Positions 31,890 to 40,558 are shown, counted from the first letter of the stretch. The stretch: 64,000 bases of DNA from Lachnospiraceae bacterium (GCA_021201665.1 JAJQEO010000071.1:52143-116142); one strand, 5' to 3'. A program made the numbers and translations. The notes: a model not told the origin generated them from the sequence alone.

Positions 31890-32265
31890 ACTTCGACACC
31901 CCCGTTTCATAGAATTCTCTGGCCTTTTCCAGAAAATCCTCACACGCGATATCCAGCTCCTTTCCCTGATTCACCAGATCATTCAGGCTGCGGAACACAC
32001 TCTCCTGCTTCTTCTGCTTCATCAAAGCTCCGTTTCCCGACACAAAATTCCCCCGTCCCTTAACCGGATATATATAGCCCTGCTGCTCCAGCACACTGTA
32101 GGCCTTCTGTATCGTATTTGGATTAATGGAGAGCTCCATCGCGAGGGAGCGCACTGATGGCATCTGGCTGTCCGGCTCCAGGACGCCGTTCACGATCAGA
32201 TTTTCAAACCCCTCCACGACCTGTTCATAGATCGGACGGCGGTTCTGCAAATCAATACCAATCAT
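31876..32265 (-). CDS. GntR-family transcriptional regulator (YtrA type)
   Basis: 'RRPIYEQVVEGFENLIVNGVLEPDSQMPSVRSLAMELSINPNTIQKAYSVLEQQGYIYPVKGRGNFVS'; overlaps the start of the ABC genes. Confidence 0.92.
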   Translation of the reverse strand: MIGIDLQNRRPIYEQVVEGFENLIVNGVLEPDSQMPSVRSLAMELSINPNTIQKAYSVLEQQGYIYPVKGRGNFVSGNGALMKQKKQESVFRSLNDLVNQGKELDIACEDFLEKAREFYETGVSKYDSD

Positions 32266-32535
32266 CGCTTCCCATCCTTTCCTGCTCTTTTTTCCTTCAT
32301 ATATTTAGTTCATTCAAAACAGCCCCTGTCGGCAAACTTCTGCGGTACTGCACTACCGCGAGAAGCAAGTGATGATTCTGTTATAATTGCATCGACAATC
32401 CCGACTGTACTAACCTCACTAATACGCTTGGACGATACCATGGGAAGATACATCTGTCAACCAGGTTAAGAAAAAGATAAGAAAATCGGTAACGCCCCGA
32501 CCATTTAAGTTCGCTTCGCGAAGGGGCGGGGCTGA

Positions 32536-32570
32536 AAAAAGGCTCCGACCACTCCTGCGATCAAAGCCTC
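32536..32570. repeat. Copy A of terminator-like repeat flanking the DUF3990 pair
   Basis: aaaaaggctccgaccactcctgcgatcaaagcctc; differs at two positions from the copy at 33516-33550. Confidence 0.75.
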
Positions 32571-32587
32571 TCTTACTACCTGTTTTT

Positions 32588-32809
32588 TCACATTTCCTGC
32601 AATTCATCATCCAGAAGCTCGTCATGAACATATTCCGCCCAATATTCAACCGAATCATGCATTGCCAGCTCCGAGTCCATTTTCAATGCAATTGATAAAT
32701 AAGAGCTGCACACTGCCGTCTCCGCCTCATATTTAGTCAATCCATAACTGTCCACCAATTCTTCTACAACATATTTTTTAAAATTCCTGACCTGTAAGGT
32801 TTCCATCAT
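32588..32809 (-). CDS. Small acidic protein coupled to the DUF3990 gene; candidate antitoxin/immunity partner
   Basis: MMETLQVRNFKKYVVEELVDSYGLTKYEAETAVCSSYLSIALKMDSELAMHDSVEYWAEYVHDELLDDELQEM; starts 3 nt after the stop of the upstream gene. Confidence 0.6.
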   Translation of the reverse strand: MMETLQVRNFKKYVVEELVDSYGLTKYEAETAVCSSYLSIALKMDSELAMHDSVEYWAEYVHDELLDDELQEM

Positions 32810-32812
32810 GCT

Positions 32813-33370
32813 TCACCTGACCTTTCTCTCACTTATTCTATCACAGCTACATTTGATTATGCAAGATAATGATTTCTTTGTATGAAAAGAAATCTGATAA
32901 CCGTAAGATCGTAAAGAATCCGGCAATAATTCAGAATAATTTACTTCCTCCGCTTTTCGTTTCCCCTTCTTGATCTCATAAACAATAGACGATATACTAC
33001 TATCCGCAATCTCTCCACAAACGACATCATACCTGTTGTCCAGATTATGATCTCTTCCAGCCATGACTGACAACAAAGCTTTTCCGCATCGGTTTATCAA
33101 TATAAACTCGCACCATTCCTGATTCGCATTATTAAACTCTTTCTTTATCAATGAAGCAAAACGTACATCATCGACCTCTATAGCAACGATTCGAGCTCTT
33201 GCTGCGTTTCCTTCTGATTTTAATAATGCGCGTTTTTTTGCTTTCTCAATATCAGGTGTTGTGTAAAACCCTGCTCCAAAATCAAGTTTTTTCTGACTTT
33301 TTCCAAGATCGATCCCCTGTTTACAGATATTAGCTGCAGAGTTCAAGTCAGTTCCATGATATAAAATCAC
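32813..33370 (-). CDS. DUF3990-like protein, putative ADP-ribosyltransferase fold
   Basis: 'MILYHGTDLNSAANICKQGIDLGKSQKKLDFGAGFYTTPDIEKAKKRA' and 'NNANQEWCEFILINR' give a possible H-Y-E arrangement (YHGT, GFYTT, EWCEF). Confidence 0.7.
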   Translation of the reverse strand: MILYHGTDLNSAANICKQGIDLGKSQKKLDFGAGFYTTPDIEKAKKRALLKSEGNAARARIVAIEVDDVRFASLIKKEFNNANQEWCEFILINRCGKALLSVMAGRDHNLDNRYDVVCGEIADSSISSIVYEIKKGKRKAEEVNYSELLPDSLRSYGYQISFHTKKSLSCIIKCSCDRISERKVR

Positions 33371-33515
33371 TATATATCCTCCCTTTATTATTTTTCATAT
33401 ATAATACTACATTTTATATATAATTTCAACTGTTAATTATGTGTATATAATATTTATTTTGTCTAAGATATTCTCAATCCTTTATCAAAACACAATTTAT
33501 AAAATCCAGGAACAA

Positions 33516-33552
33516 AAAAAGGCTTCGACCACTCCTGTGATCAAAGCCTTTT
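33516..33552 (-). terminator. Terminator downstream of the tRNA pair (copy B of repeat)
   Basis: Minus strand AAAGGCTTTGATCACAGGAGTGGTCGAAGCCTTTTTTT: AAGGCTT/AAGCCTT outer stem plus CAC/GTG inner pairs and a T run. Confidence 0.75.
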
Positions 33553-33564
33553 GACAAATTATAA

Positions 33565-33637
33565 TGGACCTGAAGGGATTCGAACCCTCGACCTCTCGGA
33601 TGCGAACCGAACGCTCTCCCAGCTGAGCTACAAGCCC
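33565..33637 (-). tRNA. tRNA-Ala (anticodon CGC)
   Basis: GGGCTTG TA GCTC AGCTGGGA GAGC G TTCGG TTCGCAT CCGAG AGGTC GAGGG TTCGAAT CCCTT CAGGTCC A folds as a cloverleaf; G3:U70 Ala identity pair present. Confidence 0.93.
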
Positions 33638-33644
33638 ATATAAG

Positions 33645-33718
33645 TGGAAGTAAGGAGGCTCGAACTCCTGACCTTTCGCGTGTGAGGCGAACGCTCATCC
33701 CAGCTGAGCTATACTTCC
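33645..33718 (-). tRNA. tRNA-Val (anticodon CAC)
   Basis: GGAAGTA TA GCTC AGCTGGGAT GAGC G TTCGC CTCACAC GCGAA AGGTC AGGAG TTCGAGC CTCCT TACTTCC A cloverleaf. Confidence 0.93.
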
Positions 33719-33894
33719 TTCTGTTCCTTTTTGAACGCTGTTCTTGCGCCGAACAGTTTTCATTATACACATTTTTTTATAAATTTCAATAGTAATTTTT
33801 ATTTTTTCCGTTTTTTTCAGAGCTTTTTTTCCAGAACTTCTCCGGGACACTTTTTCTAAAAGCTTTTTTCTGGATCACTATTTTCTGATACCTT

Positions 33895-34032
33895 TCACTC
33901 ACAGTGTCCTTTACAATGCCCGCAGTCGCCGCCGCACTGGAAGGATTTTCCGGCTTTTTTATCTTTGATCATGCTCCTGATGATGAGCGCTACGATCACG
34001 ACCAGGATGCCGCCAACGAGTAATGTCCCCAT
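33895..34032 (-). CDS. FeoB-associated Cys-rich membrane protein (45 aa), missed by the ORF track
   Basis: MGTLLVGGILVVIVALIIRSMIKDKKAGKSFQCGGDCGHCKGHCE*: one TM plus Cys-rich tail, downstream of feoB, AGGAGG SD. Confidence 0.88.
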   Translation of the reverse strand: MGTLLVGGILVVIVALIIRSMIKDKKAGKSFQCGGDCGHCKGHCE

Positions 34033-34234
34033 AGGATGTCCTCCTTTCTGTATTTATACTCTTTTCGTTCCCTTTTCAATAGTGCGCAGTCTTTCTTTCA
34101 TTCAATAAACCTGTTGCGCACAAATTTTTTGCTCCCTTCGGGTATCATTATGCAATTCAGGGCGGGGCAATGCCCCGCCCCCCAGCCAAACTCATTTTAC
34201 CAGATCAAATCACAAACTTATAAAACTCAGAGCT

Positions 34235-36760
34235 TTAGTTCGCCGCCCGCGCTGCTGCGCCTGCCTTTACCGGCTCTTTATTGGGATCCGGACGGAACAG
34301 CATGTACAGGAAGAGTACTACAATCGCGAGCGCCACGATCGTGAAGATGCCGAAGCCGCACTCACCAGTCGCCAGACCGGCCAGCTGATATACAACCAGA
34401 GATACCAGATAAGCGAAGCCGCACTGATAACCGATCGCGAACCAGAACCATTTCATGTTGTTCATCTCACGCTTAATCGCGCCCATAGCCGCGAAGCACG
34501 GTGCGCACAGCAGGTTGAAGAGCAGGAAGGAAAATCCGGCTGCTACTGATGAACCACCTGTAACAAACGCAGCCTGCATGTTCTGCCATACGGTGCCGTC
34601 ACCGTTCGCGTAGAGGATACCCATCGTACCTACGATGTTCTCCTTTGCCACGAGACCGGTGATGGAAGCCACGGTCGCCTGCCAGTTGCCCCAGCCCTGC
34701 GGAATGAAGATCCAGGAGATCGCTCCGCCGATGGCTGCCAGGATACTGTAGTCGATTTCATCTTCAGCAAGCATACGGAAGCCATCTTCCGCAAATCCAA
34801 AGTAAGTCGTGAACCAGATCACGATGGTCGAAAGCAGGATGATCGTGCCGGCTTTCTTGATGAAGGACCAGCCGCGCTCCCACATACTGCGCAGTACCGC
34901 GCTGACCTTCGGCCAGTGGTATGCCGGAAGCTCCATGACGAACGGAGCCGGATCGCCGGAGAACATCTTCGTCTTTTTCAGAATGATACCGGAACAGATG
35001 ACTGCCGCTACACCGATGAAATAAGCCGCAGTAGCGATCAGCGGATTGCCTCCGAGGAGTGCGCCCGCTACCATCGCGATAAACGGAACCTTTGCACCGC
35101 AGGGGATGAAGGTCGTGGTCATGATCGTCATCCGGCGGTCTTTTTCATTTTCAATTGTACGGCTTGCCATGACGCCCGGCACGCCGCAGCCCATGCTGAC
35201 CAGCATCGGGATGAAGGACTTTCCGGAAAGTCCGAATCTGCGGAAGATACGGTCCAGGATGAATGCGATACGTGCCATATAGCCGCAGTACTCAAGGAAC
35301 GCCAGCAGGATAAACAGCACCAGCATCTGCGGAACGAAGCCAAGCACCGCGCCGATACCTGCCACAATACCGTCAAGCACCAGACCGGAGAGCCAGTCCG
35401 CGCAATTCAGCGCGTTCAGCGCGCTCTCAAAGAGCATCGGGATACTCGGAACATATACACCATAGTCTCCCATCTCAGGAGCAGTGTACTCATATGCCGC
35501 GTACACTTCTGCCGCCGCGGTCAGATCCTCGTAGGTTGCTTCCGCGTCAGAAACCTCCAGAGTCTCCTCATCTTCCACAGTATACGCCGCTACGGAGGAT
35601 TCGTCAAACATCGCGATCAGTTCATCAAGAGCTTCTGCCGCCGCGTCCGCGTCATATTCTTCAGATTCCTCATCGAGTGCCTCCGCGATTGCATCCACGT
35701 CCATGCCCTGCTCTGCTGCGTAATCTACAAATCCGGTCACTACCTCTGCCGCGCCCGCGTACTCTTCGTCCGCTTCGCTCCAGGCCGAGGTGCCGATGCC
35801 GAAGAGATGGAAACCATCGCCGAACAGATTGTCATTTGTCCAGTCAGTCGCTGCCGCACCGATGGTCGACATTGCGATATAGTAAACGAGGAACATGACC
35901 AGTGCGAAGATCGGGAGTGCCAGGATCCGGTTGGTCACGATCCGGTCGATCTTGTCAGAGGTCGTCAGCTTTTCCTTCGCCGCCACCTTTTTCACACATT
36001 TATCAATAATGGAAGAAATGTAGGCATAACGCTCGCTCGTGATAATACTCTCGGTGTCATCGTCAAACGCATCCTCGAGTGCCTTGATTTCCGCGGACAC
36101 ATCCGGCGCGCTTTTCATCTGCTCCGCGATTTTGCTGTCCTTCTCCAGAAGCTTGATCGCGTAGAATCTCTTCTGAGGATCTGCAACGCTGCTGCCAAGC
36201 TTCTCTTCGACCTTCTCTATCGCATCCTCTACCTCATCCGCGAACTTATGTACACGTGAAACTGCCTTCTTAGAATTAGCCGCCGCGACCGCCTTTTTCG
36301 ACAGCTCGTCGATGCCGGTGCCCTTCATGGCGGAAATCTCGACGACTTCACATCCCAGACTCTTAGAAAGTGCCTTCGTATTGATCTTGTCTCCGCTCTT
36401 TTCAACAAGATCCATCATGTTGACCGCGATGACCACCGGAATTCCCAGCTCGATCACCTGCGTGGACAGATACAGGTTTCTCTCAATATTGGTGCCGTCC
36501 ACGATATTGATGATCGCGTCCGGGTGTTCATTAATAATGTAATTTCTCGCTACGACCTCCTCCAGCGTATAGGGGGAAAGGGAATAAATACCCGGAAGGT
36601 CCGTGATCTCGACATCCTTCTGACCTTTGAGCTTTCCTCCCTTTTTCTCAACTGTTACGCCGGGCCAGTTGCCCACATACTGGTTGGAACCCGTCAGCGC
36701 GTTGAACAATGTCGTCTTACCGCAGTTCGGGTTGCCCGCAAGTGCAATTTTAATCGCCAT
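34235..36760 (-). CDS. feoB: Ferrous iron transport protein B
   Basis: 'MAIKIALAGNPNCGKTTLFNALTGSNQYVGNWPGVTVEKKGG...DLPGIYSLSPYTLEEVVAR'; gate motifs and TM core present; ~110-aa acidic insertion. Confidence 0.96.
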   Translation of the reverse strand: MAIKIALAGNPNCGKTTLFNALTGSNQYVGNWPGVTVEKKGGKLKGQKDVEITDLPGIYSLSPYTLEEVVARNYIINEHPDAIINIVDGTNIERNLYLSTQVIELGIPVVIAVNMMDLVEKSGDKINTKALSKSLGCEVVEISAMKGTGIDELSKKAVAAANSKKAVSRVHKFADEVEDAIEKVEEKLGSSVADPQKRFYAIKLLEKDSKIAEQMKSAPDVSAEIKALEDAFDDDTESIITSERYAYISSIIDKCVKKVAAKEKLTTSDKIDRIVTNRILALPIFALVMFLVYYIAMSTIGAAATDWTNDNLFGDGFHLFGIGTSAWSEADEEYAGAAEVVTGFVDYAAEQGMDVDAIAEALDEESEEYDADAAAEALDELIAMFDESSVAAYTVEDEETLEVSDAEATYEDLTAAAEVYAAYEYTAPEMGDYGVYVPSIPMLFESALNALNCADWLSGLVLDGIVAGIGAVLGFVPQMLVLFILLAFLEYCGYMARIAFILDRIFRRFGLSGKSFIPMLVSMGCGVPGVMASRTIENEKDRRMTIMTTTFIPCGAKVPFIAMVAGALLGGNPLIATAAYFIGVAAVICSGIILKKTKMFSGDPAPFVMELPAYHWPKVSAVLRSMWERGWSFIKKAGTIILLSTIVIWFTTYFGFAEDGFRMLAEDEIDYSILAAIGGAISWIFIPQGWGNWQATVASITGLVAKENIVGTMGILYANGDGTVWQNMQAAFVTGGSSVAAGFSFLLFNLLCAPCFAAMGAIKREMNNMKWFWFAIGYQCGFAYLVSLVVYQLAGLATGECGFGIFTIVALAIVVLFLYMLFRPDPNKEPVKAGAAARAAN

Positions 36761-36886
36761 TCTCTTCTCCTTCTTTCTTCGCTGCCATCCGGACAGCGCC
36801 CATGTGTTTTCCTTACCGGCTCCGCCGGATTTCCGTCCCACAGCCATTCGGGATCGCGTCCACAGAGCGGGTCGGATTTTGCCATC

Positions 36887-36986
36887 CTAATAAAAATTTT
36901 GATACCCTAATATATGTCATAACTATCTAATATATATCCGGATATTCTAATATAAGTCTGTCAGGTCTAACCCTTATGTAAAAAAA
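36887..36986. repeat. Five CTAA-headed units at exact 20-bp spacing between feoA and feoB
   Basis: CTAA begins at 36887, 36907, 36927, 36947 and 36967; the middle three read CTAATATA. Confidence 0.85.
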
Positions 36987-36998
36987 TATACGCTGCCG

Positions 36999-37232
36999 TC
37001 ACGAAACCTGGATCATCTGCGCGTCCTCTTTACGGAGGGACAGCTCGTACCCTCTCACCGTGACCTCGACCGGATCGCCGAGCGGCGCAACCTTGCGAAC
37101 AAAGACCTCCACGCCCTTTGTGATGCCCATGTCCATGATCCGTCTCTTTACAGGACCGTCGCCGGTGATCTTCTCCACCCGGACAGTCTCTCCTACCGTA
37201 GTGTCTTTCAATGTTTTCATAATATCCTCCAT
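36999..37232 (-). CDS. feoA: FeoA-domain protein
   Basis: 'KTLKDTTVGETVRVEKITGDGPVKRRIMDMGITKGVEVFVRKVAPLGDPVEVTVRGYELSLRKEDAQMIQV'. Confidence 0.93.
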   Translation of the reverse strand: MEDIMKTLKDTTVGETVRVEKITGDGPVKRRIMDMGITKGVEVFVRKVAPLGDPVEVTVRGYELSLRKEDAQMIQVS

Positions 37233-37235
37233 TCT

Positions 37236-37445
37236 TCAGACCAGAATATGGTTGGCCATTTCTTTGCCAATCGCGACGCGGGAATCCTTGACATTTACAA
37301 TCAGGCTCCCATTTACCTCAGAAATGATCGAAACGGCTCCGCCTACGACAAATCCAAGGCGTTCCAGAAACAGCCTGGTCTCTTCTTTCCCGCCGATCTT
37401 TCTGATGATTTTTTCCTCTCCTGTCTTTGCCATGCCAAGCGGCAT
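37236..37445 (-). CDS. feoA: FeoA-domain protein (second copy)
   Basis: 'RLFLERLGFVVGGAVSIISEVNGSLIVNVKDSRVAIGKEMANHILV'; stop nearly abuts the next feoA start. Confidence 0.85.
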   Translation of the reverse strand: MPLGMAKTGEEKIIRKIGGKEETRLFLERLGFVVGGAVSIISEVNGSLIVNVKDSRVAIGKEMANHILV

Positions 37446-37571
37446 CTCATCGTCCCCTTTCCACAGTCCGCCACGTCTCCTGTCCGCTCCCCGGCATAAA
37501 TGAGATATCCCGCAAGATATCAGTATCTCCGTGCAGCAGAAGCTGACAGGCAGTTATTTCCCTGGTTCGAG

Positions 37572-37587
37572 GTTAGTATACTCTAAC
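37572..37587. promoter_or_regulatory. Candidate DtxR-family operator upstream of feoA
   Basis: Inverted repeat GTTAG-TATACT-CTAAC in the feoA/dtxR divergent intergenic region. Confidence 0.45.
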
Positions 37588-37693
37588 ATTTTAGGTACGT
37601 CAAGCGGTTTTTTACAGATAAAATTTCAAAATGTTTTTCTTTACGCATTTCTGATTTGATGCTATACTGGTGCTAATACTGTAAGAATGTCGT

Positions 37694-37770
37694 AGCTGTT
37701 CAGGACAGTACCTCGCGCCTGCCGCGAAGTACGTATGAATGTATACAGCATGTGAAGGTACTGAACAGTT
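37694..37770. repeat. Dispersed ~77-bp element with inverted ends (CTGTTCAG.../...CTGAACAG), copy 1
   Basis: agctgttcaggacagtacctcgcgcctgccgcgaagtacgtatgaatgtatacagcatgtgaaggtactgaacagtt; related copy at 51520-51593. Confidence 0.75.
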
Positions 37771-37801
37771 ATAAAATATCATCGTATTGTGAGGTAATAA
37801 A

Positions 37802-38173
37802 ATGAGTGCAACAAACGAATCCGCTGAAAATTATCTGGAAACGATCCTCATTCTGAGCGAACGGCTCCCGGTGGTGCGTTCCGTCGACATTGCGACAGAG
37901 CTTGGATTTAAAAAATCGAGTGTCAGCATCGCGATGAAGAACCTCCGCGCCAAAAACCACATCGTCGTTTCGGACGCCGGCTTTATCACACTGACAGAGT
38001 CCGGACGCGCGATCGCAGAGGAGATTTATGAACGCCATAAGTGGATTTCCGCCTGGCTGATCTCTCTCGGCGTCAATGAAAAGACAGCCACGGAGGACGC
38101 CTGCAAGATTGAGCATGTGATCAGCCGTGAGAGCTTTGACGCGATCAGGACGCATATTCAGCTCACATCCTGA
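37802..38173 (+). CDS. DtxR/MntR-family metal-dependent transcriptional regulator
   Basis: 'SATNESAENYLETILILSERLPVVRSVDIATELGFKKSSVSIAMKNLRAKNHIVVSDAGFITLTESGRAIAEEIYERHKWISAWLISLGVNEKTATEDACKIEHVISRESFDAI'. Confidence 0.9.
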   Translation: MSATNESAENYLETILILSERLPVVRSVDIATELGFKKSSVSIAMKNLRAKNHIVVSDAGFITLTESGRAIAEEIYERHKWISAWLISLGVNEKTATEDACKIEHVISRESFDAIRTHIQLTS

Positions 38174-38240
38174 AAGCAAAGGTCTGTTTTCCCAAAAGAA
38201 TTCATAGGATTTTAAAAACCTCCTCCTTAGGAACTGGAGT

Positions 38241-40175
38241 GTGAATCCTGTGGGTTCTTTTTTCATTTCACCCGCTCTCCGGGAAGATTATTCAAACATC
38301 ATCATTCAGGCTTCTTCGCTGCCGGAGCGGCCAGGGTTGGCGGCATCCTCCGATCCGGCAGCAAAAACCGCCGCACAAATCGCCGCGCAGATCCGTGAGC
38401 TTTTGCAGGATTCCGGCTATGACTTTTTCTCGTCCCTGGCCTCATCAACCGATGGACCGGCTGTCTCTGCCCTGGCAGAAGGTGGGCGCGTTGACTCTGC
38501 CACGGCAGAAGCCGACCGGGCTGACAGCTTCATTCAGAAGGTCAACCAGCAATATTCCATTCTCTATGTCCCACTGTCAGAGCATCTCTCCACGGTCGGG
38601 GAGATCGGCTATCCGGCCGTCCCCAAGCTTTTTACAGAGATGAATGTGGTGAGCCTGGAGGCAGCCGGCATTCTGCCTGTCCGCATCCGGCCGTCTCTGG
38701 ACTTATCAGGCGCCGGGGTGCTGGTCGGCATTCTGGATTCCGGAATTGACTACACGCACCCGGCCTTTCGGAACGCGGACGGCACAACCCGGATCCTGCG
38801 GCTCTGGGATCAGAGCGATGAGCGGGGCACACCGCCTGACGGAATTTCCTACGGCACAGAATACACGAATGCGCAGATCAACGCGGCGCTGTTTTCCGGC
38901 AATATAGCTGTGCACGAAGAGCCATCATATCCCGCTCCAGTTCAGCAAGACTCACAGATAAATGCCGTTCTGCTTCCCCGGACTGACCCGCGAGGACATG
39001 GCACTGCGGTTGCCGGGATCGCCTGCGGAAGCGCGGAAGCCGGGGAAGGCTTCACCGGAGTCGCGCCTGCGGCCAGCATTGCGTTTGTGCGGCTGAAAGG
39101 AGCGAAGCAATACCTGCGTGATTATTTTCGGATCCCGGATGGTGCCGTCGCTTACCAGGAGGACGACCTGATGCTTGGCGTCCGCTATCTGCTTGACTGT
39201 GCCCTGCGGCTTGGCATGCCGCTGGTCATCTGCGTACCGCTCGGGAGCAGCCAGGGAGGGCACACTGGTCATACGCCTCTGGAAAATGTGCTGAATGCCG
39301 CGCTTTATGAACCTGGCATATGTGCCGTCACCGGTACCGGCAACGAGCTCGGATATGACCACCATTACGAGGGCAGTCTGCGCCCGGAAAAGGAATTTGA
39401 AGATGTGGAGCTGCTCATAGACGAAGAGACGAATGGGTTTTCGGTGGAGCTCTGGGCAGATGCGCCGGATCAGTATTCACTCGGATTTACTTCGCCTCTC
39501 GGCGAGACCATTTTGCCCGTGCCTCCCGCCATCGGAACCTCTCGGGACTTTTTCTTTTTGCTGGAAAACAGCCGGATTGCCCTCACCTGGGCTGCGGAAA
39601 ATCCGCCGGATGCGTCTTTTATCATTCTGATCCGTTTATTCGACCCGACTCCGGGTATATGGCGCATCCGCATCGGCAGTCCCGGATATGAAAATGGGAC
39701 ATTCCACCTGTGGCTGCCCGCCGAAGGTCTTGTCAGTCCGCAGATCCGTTTCCTTGCATCAAATGCGGACACCACCCTCGTCATTCCCTCCTGCGCCCCG
39801 TCCGTACTTGGTGTCGGCACCTGGAACGCGTATGACTATAGCCTTTATCTGCATTCCGGGCGGGGATACACGCGTAACGGACTGGTAAAGCCAGACTTCG
39901 TCTCCCCCGGGGTGCGCGTGACCTGCCCTGCATCCGGGGGCGGCTACTCCTCTCTCACCGGCTCGAGCGCGTCCGCGGCACTCACCGCCGGTGCTGCCGC
40001 TCTTCTTATGGAAAGCGGTCTGAAGCAGAATCCTGCGCGTCTGTTTTCCGCTTCGGAAATCAGGGATCTGATTCTGCGGGGAGTCCGGCAGAGTCCTTCC
40101 CGGTCGTACCCGGATAAAGCCTGGGGATGGGGAATCCTGGATGTCTATGGAATTTTTGAATCCCTGCTAACCTGA
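38241..40175 (+). CDS. S8-family (subtilisin-like, Csp-type) peptidase
   Basis: 'GVLVGILDSGIDYTHPAF' (Asp), 'DPRGHGTAVAGIACG' (His), 'LTGSSASAALTAGAAALLMESG' (Ser); GTG start. Confidence 0.88.
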   Translation: MNPVGSFFISPALREDYSNIIIQASSLPERPGLAASSDPAAKTAAQIAAQIRELLQDSGYDFFSSLASSTDGPAVSALAEGGRVDSATAEADRADSFIQKVNQQYSILYVPLSEHLSTVGEIGYPAVPKLFTEMNVVSLEAAGILPVRIRPSLDLSGAGVLVGILDSGIDYTHPAFRNADGTTRILRLWDQSDERGTPPDGISYGTEYTNAQINAALFSGNIAVHEEPSYPAPVQQDSQINAVLLPRTDPRGHGTAVAGIACGSAEAGEGFTGVAPAASIAFVRLKGAKQYLRDYFRIPDGAVAYQEDDLMLGVRYLLDCALRLGMPLVICVPLGSSQGGHTGHTPLENVLNAALYEPGICAVTGTGNELGYDHHYEGSLRPEKEFEDVELLIDEETNGFSVELWADAPDQYSLGFTSPLGETILPVPPAIGTSRDFFFLLENSRIALTWAAENPPDASFIILIRLFDPTPGIWRIRIGSPGYENGTFHLWLPAEGLVSPQIRFLASNADTTLVIPSCAPSVLGVGTWNAYDYSLYLHSGRGYTRNGLVKPDFVSPGVRVTCPASGGGYSSLTGSSASAALTAGAAALLMESGLKQNPARLFSASEIRDLILRGVRQSPSRSYPDKAWGWGILDVYGIFESLLT

Positions 40176-40345
40176 CATTCCTTTTGCTCAAACGGTCAGG
40201 AAACAGACACAAATGTTATAAGAGCCGCCCTGCGCCAGTACGGACATATGTCAGCAGAAACCTTGGAAAAATAAAGAAGCATACGCACACATTCCGAGCA
40301 TGCTCATACAATAGAGTGTAAATCAATTTTCGGAGGACTACGAAA

Positions 40346-40558
40346 ATGAGTGATCTGGCAGCTGGTAACTGCGGATGCGGTTGCGGATGTGAAAGCGGGA
40401 GCGGAAATTCTATTCTCTGGATTCTGATCCTTCTGATTCTCTTTAACGGCAATGGATGCGGCAGTTCCTTCGGCGGTGACAACTCCTGCCTGTGGGCCAT
40501 CATCCTGCTCTGCTGCTGCGGCGGCAATTCTCTATGCGGAGGCGGCTGCGGCTGCTAA
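40346..40558 (+). CDS. 70-aa Cys/Gly-rich protein with two hydrophobic stretches
   Basis: MSDLAAGNCGCGCGCESGSGNSILWILILLILFNGNGCGSSFGGDNSCLWAIILLCCCGGNSLCGGGCGC; SD CGGAGGA upstream of ATG. Confidence 0.75.
   Translation: MSDLAAGNCGCGCGCESGSGNSILWILILLILFNGNGCGSSFGGDNSCLWAIILLCCCGGNSLCGGGCGC

Noticed and set aside
33474-33770. 98-aa minus-strand ORF
   Set aside because: Covers both tRNA genes and the terminator; not a protein gene.
34916-36259. 447-aa plus-strand ORF
   Set aside because: Antisense shadow of feoB.
38241-40175. Possible catalytically dead Csp pseudoprotease
   Set aside because: Asp, His and Ser motifs (DSG, HGT, GSS) all appear present; only the Pro after the Ser motif is missing, which is not enough to call inactivation.
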